Origin: Phyllosticta citriasiana
Taxonomy: Eukaryota; Ascomycota; Dothideomycetes; Botryosphaeriales; Phyllostictaceae
Direction of reading: 5' to 3'
Assembly (NCBI GenBank): GCA_038021145.1
Contig: JBBPHT010000016.1
Coordinates: 62,001-126,000 of the forward strand
DNA: 64,000 nucleotides
Under the pieces are notes generated by a model. That model ran no database searches. It was not told the origin of the DNA and saw only the letters and a program-made list of their open reading frames with translations. The position numbers and the translations under genes are program-made. Shown here one piece after another: positions 10,822 to 22,552 of the stretch. How positions within the stretch are numbered: position 1 is the first letter of the stretch; every line of letters begins with the position of its first letter.

Positions 10822-12258
10822 ATGACGCCGCCCGCCCTCAACCTGTACCTCTTCACCTGGAACCTGGCCCGCAACCTCGTCGATCCTCGCCAGCTCGCCG
10901 TCAATTTTTTTCGCGCCGCCTCTACTCCTGCCTCAGGCTCGGGGTCCACCTCCGCCAGCTCCACCACAACAACGCTCCCTGACGTCATTGTCCTTAGTCT
11001 GCAAGAGATCGCCCCAATTGCATATGCCTTTCTCGGTGGCCACCTGCTGGACCCGTACCTCAGTCGCATCATCGACATCTTGCCGCTCGCCGCCAAACAC
11101 CACGGCGCCAGCCCAGATTCCTATCGTCATGTGCTTACTAAGACCCTGGGCCTGACGGCCATCATGGTCTTTGCGACCCCCGAAGCCGCCGACCGCATTT
11201 CCTGGATCCAGACTGCCGGAGTCGGCGTCGGTCTCTGGGACATGGGCAACAAGGGCGCCGTGGGAGTCCGTCTGGGACTGCGCCCCGAGCCCGACAGCGA
11301 CCTGCAGGAAGATGTCGAGCTGACATTCGTAGCCGCGCATCTAGCGCCCATGGAGCCTGCAGTAGCCAGGCGCAACGAGGACTGGGAGACGATAGCACGC
11401 AATCTCGTCTTCCAGGCCGACGCCGACCATGCTGCAGCCAAGGCGGGGGAACCTGCAGTAGAGCCCGAGACTCGAGACGAGGACGACCACCAGCAGCCTT
11501 TGATATCGAAAGACTTCGCCTCGAGCGCTGCGACCGCCCTTCACGGCATCTACTCGCCCACGGCGCACGTCTTCTTTGCAGGAGACCTCAACTATCGCAC
11601 CAGTGACACGCCGCCCTCGCCCAAAGACCATCATCAATTTCCGCAGCCAGACGCGTCGCCCGACTCACCGCTGCACTACACGCATCTACTAAAGTCGGAT
11701 CAGCTGGCGCGCGAGAAGGCCGCGGGCCGCGTCCTCCAAGGCTTCATCGAAGAACCCATAACCTTCCCACCAACTTACAAGTACTCCTTCCGCCGACGAC
11801 CGCTACCTCCTCCACCATCAGAGACTCCATCACCCGAGCCCGAACTGACGACATGGCCCTGGGCCAAGCACCGCTTCCCCAGCTGGTGCGATCGGATTCT
11901 CTTCCTCTCATCTTCTAGCCCTTCAAACAGCAGCAGCGGTAGCACCGACGACTTGCCTCTCCACCCCCATGCATACACTGCTCTCCCCGTCCTGTTATCC
12001 TCTGACCACGCACCCGTCGCGCTGTCCCTCTCCCTCATCCCCAAGCCCCTCACTCCGCCATCTGATTCGTCTCATCCGCGTAACCAGCCACCTTTCCCGC
12101 TGAGCCCGGACTGGAAGCAGCGGCGCGAGGCGGCGCGCAGGAAGGAGATCGCCGTTGGCGTGCTTTCGTGGTTGGGCTTGACGTGGGAGGGCAACGGCGT
12201 GCTGCTGGCGGTGGTCGTTGGCTGGGTTGCCGTTTGGGGAGTTTTGGGGAGCAGGTAG
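10822..12258 (+). CDS. Inositol polyphosphate 5-phosphatase-type (IPPc) protein with C-terminal membrane anchor
   Basis: Single exon, 478 aa. All hallmark motifs of the 5-phosphatase fold occur in order: TWNLARNLVD at the N-terminus, LSLQEI with the metal-binding Glu, WDMGNKGAVGVRLGL, the VAAHLAPME strand, the signature FFAGDLNYR, the second signature HRFPSWCDRILF, and SSDHAPVALSL with the catalytic His. The enzyme should remove the 5-phosphate from phosphoinositides or inositol phosphates. The last ~20 residues (GVLLAVVVGWVAVWGVLG) form a hydrophobic tail anchor, so the domain probably faces the cytosol from an internal membrane. Acidic and Pro-rich inserts separate the motifs. No SAC domain is present, so this is not a synaptojanin-type protein. 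Confidence 0.9.
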   Translation: MTPPALNLYLFTWNLARNLVDPRQLAVNFFRAASTPASGSGSTSASSTTTTLPDVIVLSLQEIAPIAYAFLGGHLLDPYLSRIIDILPLAAKHHGASPDSYRHVLTKTLGLTAIMVFATPEAADRISWIQTAGVGVGLWDMGNKGAVGVRLGLRPEPDSDLQEDVELTFVAAHLAPMEPAVARRNEDWETIARNLVFQADADHAAAKAGEPAVEPETRDEDDHQQPLISKDFASSAATALHGIYSPTAHVFFAGDLNYRTSDTPPSPKDHHQFPQPDASPDSPLHYTHLLKSDQLAREKAAGRVLQGFIEEPITFPPTYKYSFRRRPLPPPPSETPSPEPELTTWPWAKHRFPSWCDRILFLSSSSPSNSSSGSTDDLPLHPHAYTALPVLLSSDHAPVALSLSLIPKPLTPPSDSSHPRNQPPFPLSPDWKQRREAARRKEIAVGVLSWLGLTWEGNGVLLAVVVGWVAVWGVLGSR

Positions 12259-13336
12259 GTTTCTCAAGGGCGGCTTGGTGCTTGGTGGGTGTAGTTAGCA
12301 TGGTGGAGCGGTCAAAAGGGTCATAGGTGTCTAGCATTTTAGGTTTAGATGTGCAAAGTGGCAAGCGGAGTCGGTAATGTCAAGCGCGTTGTCTCGTTCA
12401 GTCGCTACGGTCAGTATCACGACGCAGAAAGAATTAAATGATGCAGTGACGCGATCACTCAAACCAAGAACAGCCTCAAGGATATGCCGGCGGAGCCCTG
12501 TTGCGGAACCATGAAGCCCGAAACAATCCCCACACAACCGGCCAACCTAGCAGACAGAGATACCTGCGCTTCTCTTAGTCCTCTCCCACTTCCCGCCATC
12601 TACGTGACTGCCAAGCAAGCAAACGTGGCTCAATTTCAACATCACAGATGCCATAACACGACGACAAGACAAGATCTCCCTCGCTCGATGGAACGGGTAC
12701 ATGTAAATCGGCAACATCAACGAAGGCAGTGCAGAGGGAGAGCAGAAAGATTGGACACGGCGCCATCAAGCCAGGCATCGACGCCGTGGCAGAGCAGAGC
12801 AGAGCAGAGCAGAGCAGCGCGACAAGAATCAAGTGAGACATAAGAGAAGAGTTTTCTATGATACAAAAAAGCAAAGCAAGAATCATGTGACGACTACCGT
12901 ACGCTGTGCGAAACCCAAGGCTTGTCGCGTCCATCCATCCTTCCATTTGTCAACGTTCCAGTTACTGTAACTGTAGTCTTTTCCCGATGTTTCGCCGCTC
13001 TTTCTTTTCGCATCTGCAAGCTCGCTTTTGCTTGTGACACTGTTTGAGGGTGTGGGAGAGGAGATAAGTGGTGGTAGAGTGGTGTGTTGGTGGAGGTAGT
13101 GGTGGTGATGCTGGATCCCAGCTCGACTTTGCCCGGTTCAGGTACCATGTGGGTGGTGCGCTTTTTTGCAGAGAGAAGCGAGCACACCCGAGGGTCGCGA
13201 GGAGCAGCGAAGCAGGAGAGACGAGGAGTGCAGGCACAAACTCGCCTGTTGGTACAGCGGGAGGAAAAAGGGAGGTGAGGTGCAGGCAGAGGCGGACAGC
13301 GAAACGTATGGATGGATATTCAACCACGCCATCTCA
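12259..13336. other. Intergenic region between convergent genes, with a short GAGCA repeat
   Basis: No gene is supported. A tandem of about five GAGCA-type pentamers sits near 12790-12815. The rest should contain the 3' UTRs of the IPPc and ABC transporter genes. Confidence 0.55.
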
Positions 13337-15790
13337 TCACTTCCTCTTCGCTTCCTCAAGCACCTCACCCTCCCTCTCACCGGCGCCAATCTCGCCCTTG
13401 CGCACCTTCTTAACCTCACCATCAATCTCGACATCCTCAACTTCTTCCCCATCCTCCAGCTCCTCTTCCACGTCGGTAACAGCCTCCGCCTCCATCTCCT
13501 CGCGCTCACTGACGCGCGGACCCCTCTCGCCTTGCACGACCTCACCGCCACTAATCTGCCACTCCATCAGCCGGGAAAATGCTCCTCCGCTCTTACTCAG
13601 CTCCTCAAAGGTTCCCTCTTCGGCGACGCGACCATCATTGCCCAAACAGACAATGCGGTCGGCGCGCTTGATGGTGCTGAGGCGGTGCGCGATGCTGATG
13701 GTCGTGTTGTTGCCGCGCAGCAGCGCCGTCAGCGCCTGGTTGACCAGCGTCTCGCTCTCAGCGTCGAGCGCCGACGTCGCCTCGTCGAGGATGAGAATGT
13801 CCGGGTTCTTGAGCAGCGCGCGCGCAATGGCAATGCGCTGCTTTTGGCCGCCAGAAAGCTGCGTGCCGCGAGCGCCGACCGAGGTCTCGAGTCCTTCCGG
13901 CTGTATACTTGTTAGCAGCTTGGTCTGTCTGATGAGCAGGTGGGCGAGACTTACAAAGTCGCTGATGAACTGGCAGTTGGCCTTGCGCGCCGCGGCAATG
14001 ATTTCAGCCTTTGTTGCGTTGGGATTTCCATAGGCAATGTTTTCGGCAATGGTGCCGGAGAAGAGCACCGGTTCCTGGCCGACGAAGCCAATCTTGCGGC
14101 GCAGCTGTTTCGCATTCATCTGCGTGATGTCCTTGCCATTGATCAGGATACGGCCCTGGCTGGGAATGTAGAAGCGAAGTAAAAGACTGGCAACGGTCGA
14201 CTTGCCCGCGCCGCTGGGTGCGACAATGGCCACATTCTTGCCTTCGGGAATCTCAAAGGTTAGGTCTTGAAAGATTGATACGGCCGGCCTGGTGGGGTAG
14301 CTGAAGTGGACGTTTTCGAAACGAATGGGACCACGCGCCGACTTGACAGGGTCGCCGACTGTCGGAGGTAGCGTAGGGTTGCGGTCTTGCAATTCAAAAA
14401 GACGACTGGCTGCTCCGACGCCTTTCATCAACTCCGAGTAGAATCCCGAAAGGCCAAACATGCTTGAACCTGCGTACGCGGTGTACATCAAAAAGGACGA
14501 GAGGTCTCCGATGCTAATGGCGCCAGACTTGACCATGGCACCGCCGACATACAGCACGCCCAGGATGGTAAAGTTGCCCATCAACCCGGTACTACCGAAG
14601 AACGTGGCCGCAACAATGGCTTCCTTTTTACCCAGTTCGAATATCCTCTTGACCTGGCGGTTGTAGCGGCCAACCTCTTGGACTTCTCCAGCAAAGGACT
14701 GGGTTGTGCGCACATTTCCCAGACGCTCCTCGGCAATCTTTGTCAAAGTTCCAAGATTCTTCTGAATTTTGCGGCTAATGTTGCGCATGTAGCGCCCAAA
14801 GAGAAACGCGGAAACGGCCACGGGTGGGAACATGATACCAAGAACTCCAGTGAGTTTCAAAGACACCCAGCCCATCATACCAAGACCGGCTGCGCCGCTG
14901 ACCAGGGAGCGAAGACCGTCTGAGAGATTCTGCGTAATGCTCTTGCCGACAATGATTGTATCCGATCCTAAGCGAGAAATCAAGTCTCCCACTCTGTTGG
15001 CGTCGAAAAACTCGGCGTTCTGAATCAGTGTGCGTCGGTACAGCTGGGAACGTAACCGCGCAACAACTCTCTCGCCGACGATCCGCAGGAGAATGATGCG
15101 TCCGTAGTTGGCTCCGGCTCCCATAACGAGGACTCCAGCGAGGGCTGCGTAAAAGGTCGTGACGTCCAGTCCAAAAAGCAGTTCCTTGTTGCCTTCGGCA
15201 GAGGTTGCAATGTCGATGATTTTGCCAATCGAAAAGGGTATAGACATGGTTACAGCAGAGGATATCAACAGGAAGACAAAGGCCATGCCGAGGGTTTTGG
15301 CCTCTGGGCCGGCAATCTTGACGAGTCGCAAAATCTCGTTCATGCCGCCCTTCTTGCCACCCCTGCTCAGCTTCGCGCTGAGGTCGACTTTGGCTGCCTG
15401 CGCGGCCTTTTCCGATTTGGAAAAGCCTTGGTCTTCATCGTCATTCTCTTCCTTGTTCTCCTTGCCCTGCTCCTTCATCTCATCTTTGTACGACTTTTTG
15501 GGTTCGGCATATTTTGTGGAGGCGGTGAATGTTCGAATCGAGGCGGATATGGACCATGGAGGAGTGTTCAGTGGTGCGGTAGAAAGAATACGTCCGCGGC
15601 TGAGCGGTGACGTCGACGTTCTCGACGCGGCCGCGGTAATTGGGGAGGCAGGATTGGAAAAAGTCCTTGAGCTGGCGAGCCTAGCGGCCACGGAGCGAGC
15701 AATTGGACTTTCGAAGGATTGCCTGGAGGCTTGAGAAACAAGTCCCCGACAGTTCCAGCCGCGCTGGAACATGGAGGTTGATGCGCGCAT
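13337..15790 (-). CDS. MDL1: Mitochondrial ABC half-transporter, Mdl1/ABCB10 type
   Basis: Exons 13955-15790 and 13337-13900 give 799 aa; the 54-nt intron is in frame but has clean GT..AG ends. The first ~90 residues are Arg/Ser-rich and nearly free of acid, as expected for import into mitochondria. A six-span membrane domain follows (segments such as LGMAFVFLLISSAV and AALAGVLVMGAGANYG), then one nucleotide-binding domain with VAPSGAGKST (Walker A), LSGGQKQRIAIARALL (signature), ILILDEATSALD (Walker B) and the switch His in SIAHRLST. Half-transporters dimerise in the inner membrane; yeast Mdl1 exports matrix peptides. The first Walker A residue is Ala instead of the usual Gly. The C-terminal ~60 residues are acidic. 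It is head to head with CDC37. Confidence 0.9.
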   Translation of the reverse strand: MRASTSMFQRGWNCRGLVSQASRQSFESPIARSVAARLASSRTFSNPASPITAAASRTSTSPLSRGRILSTAPLNTPPWSISASIRTFTASTKYAEPKKSYKDEMKEQGKENKEENDDEDQGFSKSEKAAQAAKVDLSAKLSRGGKKGGMNEILRLVKIAGPEAKTLGMAFVFLLISSAVTMSIPFSIGKIIDIATSAEGNKELLFGLDVTTFYAALAGVLVMGAGANYGRIILLRIVGERVVARLRSQLYRRTLIQNAEFFDANRVGDLISRLGSDTIIVGKSITQNLSDGLRSLVSGAAGLGMMGWVSLKLTGVLGIMFPPVAVSAFLFGRYMRNISRKIQKNLGTLTKIAEERLGNVRTTQSFAGEVQEVGRYNRQVKRIFELGKKEAIVAATFFGSTGLMGNFTILGVLYVGGAMVKSGAISIGDLSSFLMYTAYAGSSMFGLSGFYSELMKGVGAASRLFELQDRNPTLPPTVGDPVKSARGPIRFENVHFSYPTRPAVSIFQDLTFEIPEGKNVAIVAPSGAGKSTVASLLLRFYIPSQGRILINGKDITQMNAKQLRRKIGFVGQEPVLFSGTIAENIAYGNPNATKAEIIAAARKANCQFISDFVSLAHLLIRQTKLLTSIQPEGLETSVGARGTQLSGGQKQRIAIARALLKNPDILILDEATSALDAESETLVNQALTALLRGNNTTISIAHRLSTIKRADRIVCLGNDGRVAEEGTFEELSKSGGAFSRLMEWQISGGEVVQGERGPRVSEREEMEAEAVTDVEEELEDGEEVEDVEIDGEVKKVRKGEIGAGEREGEVLEEAKRK

Positions 15791-16264
15791 TGTTCAGCCG
15801 GCGAGTTACCGACGGGCTATGCAAAGTGGATGAGTGGTTGCAAGCAGTTGGAACGAGCTGAACATGATGCTACCAATTCGGAGACGAGCTATGCGGGCGG
15901 GCTGGCGGCTGCAGGCATGGGTGGTGGTGAAGGAAGACAGAGGACAAAAAGTTGAAGTAGGCCAAGACAGTGGTGATGCGATCATACCAGGAGCCAGGGA
16001 GTCGTCGGCCGCATCAAGGTCCGAGTTCTGCGGAATCGCGAAGAACATGAACCAACCAAAGGCCCCGCGTCGCGCTAGCAGCTTGCCAGCCCAAGCTGTC
16101 ATTTCTGCCACCACCACCACCTCCTCCTCCTCTGCCCTTCTTCCCCTCTGCTTCTTCGCACTTTGTCCTCTTTCGCCTCCTTTTCGTCCAACCATTGTCT
16201 TCCAGCGTTTGTTTCTACCGTCACCCAGCCCCGCATCCCCGTCGCAAGCGCCACCTGCATCACC
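15791..16264. promoter_or_regulatory. Divergent promoter region, ABC transporter and CDC37
   Basis: The 474 bp between two head-to-head start codons must hold both promoters. A pyrimidine-rich stretch near 16105-16190 precedes the CDC37 start, as is common in fungal promoters. Confidence 0.5.
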
Positions 16265-17882
16265 ATGCCCATCGACTACAGCAAATGGGTTTGTCCCGCA
16301 GTCTCCCTCTGCAATCTCCCGTCTGACAAGCCTAAAGGACCAGCTGGAGCTCAGCGATGACTCCGACGTTGAAGTCCATCCAAATGTTGACAAAAACTCC
16401 TTCATTCGCGCAAAGCAGAACCAAATCCACATGGAGCGCGAGCAGCGAAAGCATCAAATCACCACCCTCAAGTACGAGCGCATAATCAATGACGGCCTGC
16501 TGCTACGAATCGACAACCTCCTCACAGCTCTCAAGTCGCACAAGGACGCTTCCAACCCGGACAACGTCGAGCAGCTCGTCTTCCAGTCCATGCTAGAGTC
16601 TGCCGACCCTTCAGAGGACTCGCCGCCCCCGCCTCCTGAGGGAGTACACACCCACGTCAAGGAAAAGCCCACATATTCCAGAATGATGGCTGCTCTGGTT
16701 GACGAGGTCAAGAAGCAGGTCGATGAGAAGAAGCCAACGCCCGAGCAGCGCTACGATGCTTTCATAGAACAGCTGGGAGAGGAAAAGAAAAAGGTCGCTG
16801 GCCTGCAAGGGCAATTGCTGGAAAAGCTTGCAGAGTTGGAAAAGGAAGCAGCTCGTCACATTACCAGCGACGACCTCAAGACCGGCTTCGACTACTCCAA
16901 CGTAAAAAAGACCTCGGAACAGCCCTCTACTTCGAGCTTGACCCACAAGGCCGATTCTGTTGAATTGCTGAACCCCGGCAGACCTGCTCTCTCAGGCCGC
17001 ACGGACACTGGCCAGTCATCCGGCGCAGACGCGGACATTGAAGACGGCGCAAATGTAGACGACGACCCGGACAACGTCGTGGCAAGCAAGGACGCCAAGG
17101 AGTTTGCAAAGATCCCCGTCGGCGACTATCGCACGTGCTTGCAATTCCTCTCGGAACACCCCAACATTCTCAAGGAGAGCGAGACGGATGGTCTTCTAGT
17201 CGAGGCTTTCGATGCCGAGCTCGAACAAAAGCACAAGTACTCCCACCAGTGCGTGCATCAAGCGCTGCTATTGCAATACTGCCGCCAACTGGGCCGCGAT
17301 GGAGTACAGCTATTTTTCAAACGGCAAGTAGTTGCACTTGCATAATGGTCTCATTTCCTAATGTGACGCAGCATCACGACCAAGGAGCACCAGGCTCAGA
17401 AGCTCTTCTTGGATGACGTCAACAACACGTACGGCCGCATCCGCACGCGCGCTGCAGAAATCAGAGAAGAGCGCAAGAACAACCCGCAGCCTGAAGGCGT
17501 CGAACAAATCCAACTGCACGCTGTGGATCCCAACACCACCATCAGCATCCGTGTACCCCCTGCAGCCGATGAGTCCAACCCGGAAACCATGTCGGAGGAG
17601 GCCAAGGCTGCGCGAGCCATTTTTGATTCGTTCCCGCCCGGTCTGCAGAGAGCACTGCAAAGCGGCAAGCTGGACGAGGTCAACAAGGTCTTGGCCAAGA
17701 TGAGTGTAGATGAGGCGGAGCAGATTGTGGAGCAGTTGGGTAATGGAGGCATGCTGAGCTTAGAGGAGGGAGTCATTGACGCCACGACCGAGGAGGGTCA
17801 GGCAAGGGTGAAGGAGATTGAGAGGACAGGCCGTATGCCGGGCGAAGTGGAAGAGTCAGAGCTAGCTGCAGACCCCGAATGA
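16265..17882 (+). CDS. CDC37: Hsp90 co-chaperone Cdc37
   Basis: Exons 16265-16288, 16338-17323 and 17372-17882 give 506 aa. The diagnostic N-terminus MPIDYSKWD is split by intron 1 after Trp8; the CK2 site Ser14 lies in LELSDDSDVEVHPNVDK. The N-terminal kinase-binding region is coiled coil, the middle domain contains TCLQFLSEHPNIL and ALLLQYCRQLGRDGVQLFFKR, and the C-terminal part has PPGLQRALQSGKLDEVNKVL. Cdc37 loads client kinases onto Hsp90 in the cytosol. The second intron uses a GC donor: only GCAAGT at 17324 and the CAG at 17369-17371 restore the conserved FFKR-ITTKEHQAQK junction in frame. Confidence 0.95.
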
Positions 17883-18534
17883 GGTTCATGCTCCCTTTCT
17901 GGCCTGTCTTTGGTGACGCGTTCACCAGATGGCAAATGTTTCATCCTGGGCGTTGAGCAAAAGAGACTCGCAGACTGCCATGATCAAGCTACATCGCTCA
18001 TAGAACACATAATCGTATGCAAGTCCAGCTTGTGGAAGACGATGGGTAGAGCAAGGGGGGTTCTCCGAGCTTGGCAGCAATGCTATCCCTCTCGCAAAGA
18101 GTTTACTGAATTGCATCCACGGGCAAGGGTCTAATGTATGAAAGTCAAGATTGACAAAGCGCTAGCCGCTCTCTAACGACAAGCCACGGTTGAAACCAGG
18201 GCAAAGAGTGTTTACCCACAGCTGCCGTCAACCAGCATCCATGGATGTGCCAGGGTCGATGTTTTGGCGCGAGGGATTGAAACATCCGAGATTCAGCCGC
18301 TCGCATTCGTCACAACCGCGGCAGACGTCAGGTCAACTTCCGCCAACCCAACCTCAGCTGTACTACTCTCCTCACTCAACAAGCCGTGACGCGCTGCCGA
18401 CAGCATTCCTCCCTCCGCCTGGCGCATACTATGAAGCGTCAGTTGCGTCCTTGCCAGTCAAGGCCGCCAACTCTCCGCTGACAGCTGAGCTACTGCAGCT
18501 AAATGAGCCAGCCCCTCCGTTCACGTCTCCCACC
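17883..18534 (+). other. Intergenic region and probable long 5' leader of the TBC gene
   Basis: The reading frame of the next gene is open upstream to 18190, with ATGs at 18190 and 18241, so a longer N-terminus is possible. I chose the ATG at 18535 because the protein-like sequence begins there. Confidence 0.5.
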
Positions 18535-21500
18535 ATGTTCAACATCTCGAATCTGGTAGCGAAAGCCCAGCAGTTTATTGAGCCATCGCTGTCCCTGTCT
18601 ACTGCAAACTCAAGTCGACCCTCGAAAGCCACCCTCTTCCGTCACCAATTCCGCCTCCCGGAGAATCAGAATCCCCTGCAGGAGATCACTGCCGAGCTCA
18701 CCCTCGTCGCGCCACAGTCCTCTCGCGGAGCCCATGATGGCGCATCCAACGCCGACACTCGCCAGGGCAGTCATTACATTGGAAAGCTGCATCTCAGCGA
18801 ACAGTTCCTCTGCTTCTCGACACAGGGCAGCAGCTTCCTGTCGAGCGCAAGCCTGAGTTCCAGCTCTGCCTTTACCGGACAGACACATGGCGCAGGCCCG
18901 GCCGGTAACGGCTTTACCCTCCCGCTTTGCACCATCAGGCGCGTCGAGCGATTGCATAGCCAGAGCTACATGTTTGCCCTAGCCATAACGACAATAAACG
19001 GTCTCATTGATTCGAACAAGGCGAAAAAGGAGGGCGTCGTGCCGCAGAAGCTGACCATCCAGCTGGCTGGCACTCGGCAACAATGCGAAAGGTTTTGCGA
19101 CGGCCTAAAGCGCGGTTTGCGGGAAGGCGTCAAGGATGTCGAGAACTTGAAGACGGTGATACAAGACTGCTACTCGGAGTACTTGTTGTCAGAAGACGGG
19201 AAGCCCAAAGAAGGAGACAGGGAGGGTGAGCCCAAGAGGCAACCGCCAGATACTGGTCTGGGCACCCAGTTCAAGTACCCTGGAAACCCTCGCAAGCTGC
19301 GAGAACCTACCAAGATCAGACTGTGGCGGGAGTATCTTCGCGAGAATGGTCGCAACGCGACTCTGATGCGCCAGCCGACATTCCATAAACTCATTCGTGT
19401 CGGTCTTCCGAACCGTCTGAGGGGCGAAATCTGGGAGCTTACCTCGGGCTCATTCTTTCTCCGTCTCCAAAACCCCAGGCTCTATGAAGATACCATATCG
19501 AAGAACCAGGGCCGAGAGTCTCTGGCAATAGACGAGATTGAAAAGGATCTTAACAGGAGTTTGCCCGAGTATCCCGGCTTTCAAAGCGATGAGGGAATCA
19601 ATCGACTTAGACGAGTCCTGACTGCCTATAGCTGGACCAATCCCCGGGTTGGATACTGCCAGGCCATGAACATCGTTGTTGCTGCGCTCCTCATGTATGT
19701 GTGATAACCGTGACTTGAAGCACTTCCGCTGATATCAGCAGATACATGTCCGAATCGCAGGCCTTTTTCATCCTCTCCGTTTTGTGTGATCGACTGCTCC
19801 CAGGATACTACTCGACGACCATGTACGGAACTCTTTTGGACCAGCGCGTGTTTGAATCTCTTGTGGAGAAGACGATGCCGATTCTTTGGGAGCATCTCGT
19901 CAAACAAGACATTCAGCTCTCGGTCGTTTCCCTTCCTTGGTTCCTCTCTCTCTACATCAATTCCATGCCCCTGATATTTGCTTTTCGTGTTTTGGATGTT
20001 TTCTTCCTTGAGGGTCCCAAAGTTCTTTTCCAGATTGGTCTAGCAATCCTCCGGATCAACGGCGAAGAGCTACTGGACGCTACCGATGACGGAACTTTCA
20101 TATCCGTCCTCAAGACATATTTTGCTCGTCTGGATGAATCAGCTCACCCTAAATCGGATAATCCCAAGTTGCGAGCGGTCACGAAATTCCAAGAGCTCAT
20201 GGTCATTGCGTTCAAAGAGTTTGCGGGCATTACGCAAAACACAATTTCGGAGCAGCGGGCCAAGCACAAAGACGCGGTCTTGGAGAATATTGAAAACTTC
20301 GCAAAACGTACCTCGCTGCGCAATCTCGGTCCCGACAGCAAGAAGCTCAGCACGAACGATCTTGGTTTCCTGTACGATAGATTCTATGGCGTGCTTTACG
20401 AACGCCAGCAAAGAGCCCAGTTGGCAAAGCAAGAGGAAGAACGCAAAGAGAGGGCAAGCAAGATGAGAGCTTCTCAAATCATCACAGGCTTCTCTTTCGG
20501 CAGCGACGTTGAAAAGGGTCGTGTGGCCCTAGGACCTAGTCCCACGCAAATGGACTATGATGCTTTCAGAGAGTTTTTGGCCGGTAAGACCCCACGCACA
20601 TTGTTACTTCATCGTTTCTGACTATGACAGGGATCGCAAGATGGGCTGTTACAGACTCTCCAACTGCTCCTCAAGATCCTCCACAACCGCAATCATATTG
20701 GAGCAAGACAAAACCTAGTCTTGGTCCGTGGGGCAGTGGTCCTGAGCCTACCGACCACGAGTTCATGCAACGTCTATTTAGACATTGGGACAGGGATGGC
20801 AACGGCCAATTGAGCCTTCAAAACGTCGTGTCTGGGTTTGCAGCGGTCAAAGGATCCAAAGACATCATGGCCAACATTGCTTACTTTTTCGACCTTTATG
20901 ATGACGACAAGGACGGCAAAGTTGACCGCGAGGGCATTCTCCGGATTTCCGAAGCGCTTCTTTTCCTTACTCGGCGCGGCCTCGAGCTTCGTTCCGCATC
21001 AAGTTCAACTGACGCTTTGCAACCCGCGAATCCAATCGACCCGGAAAAAGAAAATGACGATGAGGCTATTCTTAACAGCATATCGGCATTCATCCGGCGA
21101 TGTTTCGAATACGCCGACCCTGGACATGAGATTAACAAGGCAACTCAATCCGCGGTCAAGGACACCGCCGACGCGGTGAACGACTTCAGCATCGGTGATG
21201 AAGATGACGAGGACAATTTAATAGAGGTCGACGACAATAGTTCGGCCAAGCCTGCAAGCAAACCCACCATCAACACCCAAGTTGCTGTCCCAGAATCATC
21301 CGCGAAATCCCCCACTTCGCCAAGGCCTGATGCAACGTCTGCCAACCTCGCCCTGGACCCCGCGCACCCCCTCTACATAACCCTGCCAACCTTCCGCATG
21401 GTCATCCTCGCCGATGAAACCCTCGAGCACTTTTTCGACCGCGCCTTCTCCAATTCTTTCCGCCTTTCAGACATCCCCGTCGTGCCAGCTGCAACTCTAA

Positions 21501-22018
21501 CCACTTTTGCCAACGCGGGCAAGGTATCTCCGCCTGGTGGGGGTTCCACGCCCACGGCATCATCTGGCCTCGGGAGCGGTCTCCCAACCGTTCCATCCAC
21601 CGGTGGCGTCGTGCCGCCGGGTAAAGGACTCCGCGGCATGCTGGACAACATTGTCAGCGACGGCATGCGCGTGGCTGCTGAGGTTAAGCGCCGCATGGAC
21701 GAGGCACAGCGCGAGATGGAGAATACGCCGGGCGGTGCAAAGGCGGGCCAGGACGATGACGAAGATGGCGATGAGGAGGGTGGTGGTGCTGAAGGTGATC
21801 GCGATTTGCTCGAGGGCGCTGAGGCTGCAGACGTTCAGGTGCACGATGACAAGAAGGGGCAGGATCTGGTAGATGCGGATGAGGGCGGTGGAGGAGATGT
21901 TGCTGCTGCGGTAGCAGGCAAAGACGAAGCAGGTAAACAGGACGCGAGCAATCGGGCGAGAAGTGGAAGCGCAGCCAGCAAGCGGGTCGTCGAGTTTGAC
22001 CGCGGGTCGACGTTGTAG
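18535..22018 (+). CDS. GRAM-TBC-EF-hand Rab GTPase-activating protein (Mdr1/Gyp2, TBC1D8/9-like)
   Basis: Exons 18535-19694, 19742-20583 and 20631-22018 give 1129 aa. The N-terminal third is a GRAM/PH-like lipid-binding region (GKLHLSEQFLCFST; TLPLCTIRRVERLHSQSYMF). The TBC domain follows: GLPNRLRGEIWELTSG, the catalytic Arg finger in IEKDLNRSLPEY (IxxDxxR), the Gln finger in GYCQAMN (YxQ), and LPWFLSLYINSMP. Two EF-hand loops come next (DRDGNGQLSLQN and DDDKDGKVDREG). The C-terminus is low-complexity and acidic. This is the architecture of yeast Mdr1/Gyp2 and animal TBC1D8/9, which stimulate GTP hydrolysis by Ypt/Rab proteins on membranes. Length and domain order are normal for the family. 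Confidence 0.92.
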
Positions 22019-22552
22019 TTGTAGAAGAGAGAGTATTGGACCAGCCTACTTACCTACCTGCTTACCTTCTCATAGCGTCATCCATCTTCTCTGGCCTGTT
22101 TGTCTCGCCTGGAATCCATTCCTGTGCGTTTCTTCTTCGCCTCGGCCAGCCACTGAATGCATTTGGTGTGGTCTTGCTCTGCCTGGTGGAGGAGTGGTGC
22201 AGAGTGGAGTTTGCGTAACTACCAAGGATGATGTCACAAGTCCGGGACAAGTGCAGTACTTTTCCGAACCTTTGTCAATTGCTGCTGCAGGTTTTACGGT
22301 TCCATTCCTACTCACGTTCTGCGGAGAACCACAGTAGTCTGATCTAACAAGCGTGCGTCCCAGGATGAGACGTCTGTGGTGTTGCCGGAGCTGATCAAAT
22401 CGAGAGCCAAACCATTATTTGTGATGATCCCTACCACGGGTATGTGGATGGTGGAGTGCGGGTAGTTCGCTCCGTTGTGTTCGGGATCGCGTTCTCAGCT
22501 GGGCAACAAGTATCGCGTCAGCTTCGTCTGGGCGAACTACTGATATTCCTAA
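22019..22552. other. Intergenic region
   Basis: I see no gene, repeat or RNA. It separates the TBC gene from the zinc-finger array and probably holds their 3' ends. Confidence 0.5.

Noticed and set aside
15834..16264. In-frame upstream extension of CDC37 as coding sequence
   Set aside because: The conserved CDC37 start MPIDYSKW is at 16265 in a separate small exon; the upstream frame is promoter/5' UTR and includes the intron sequence.
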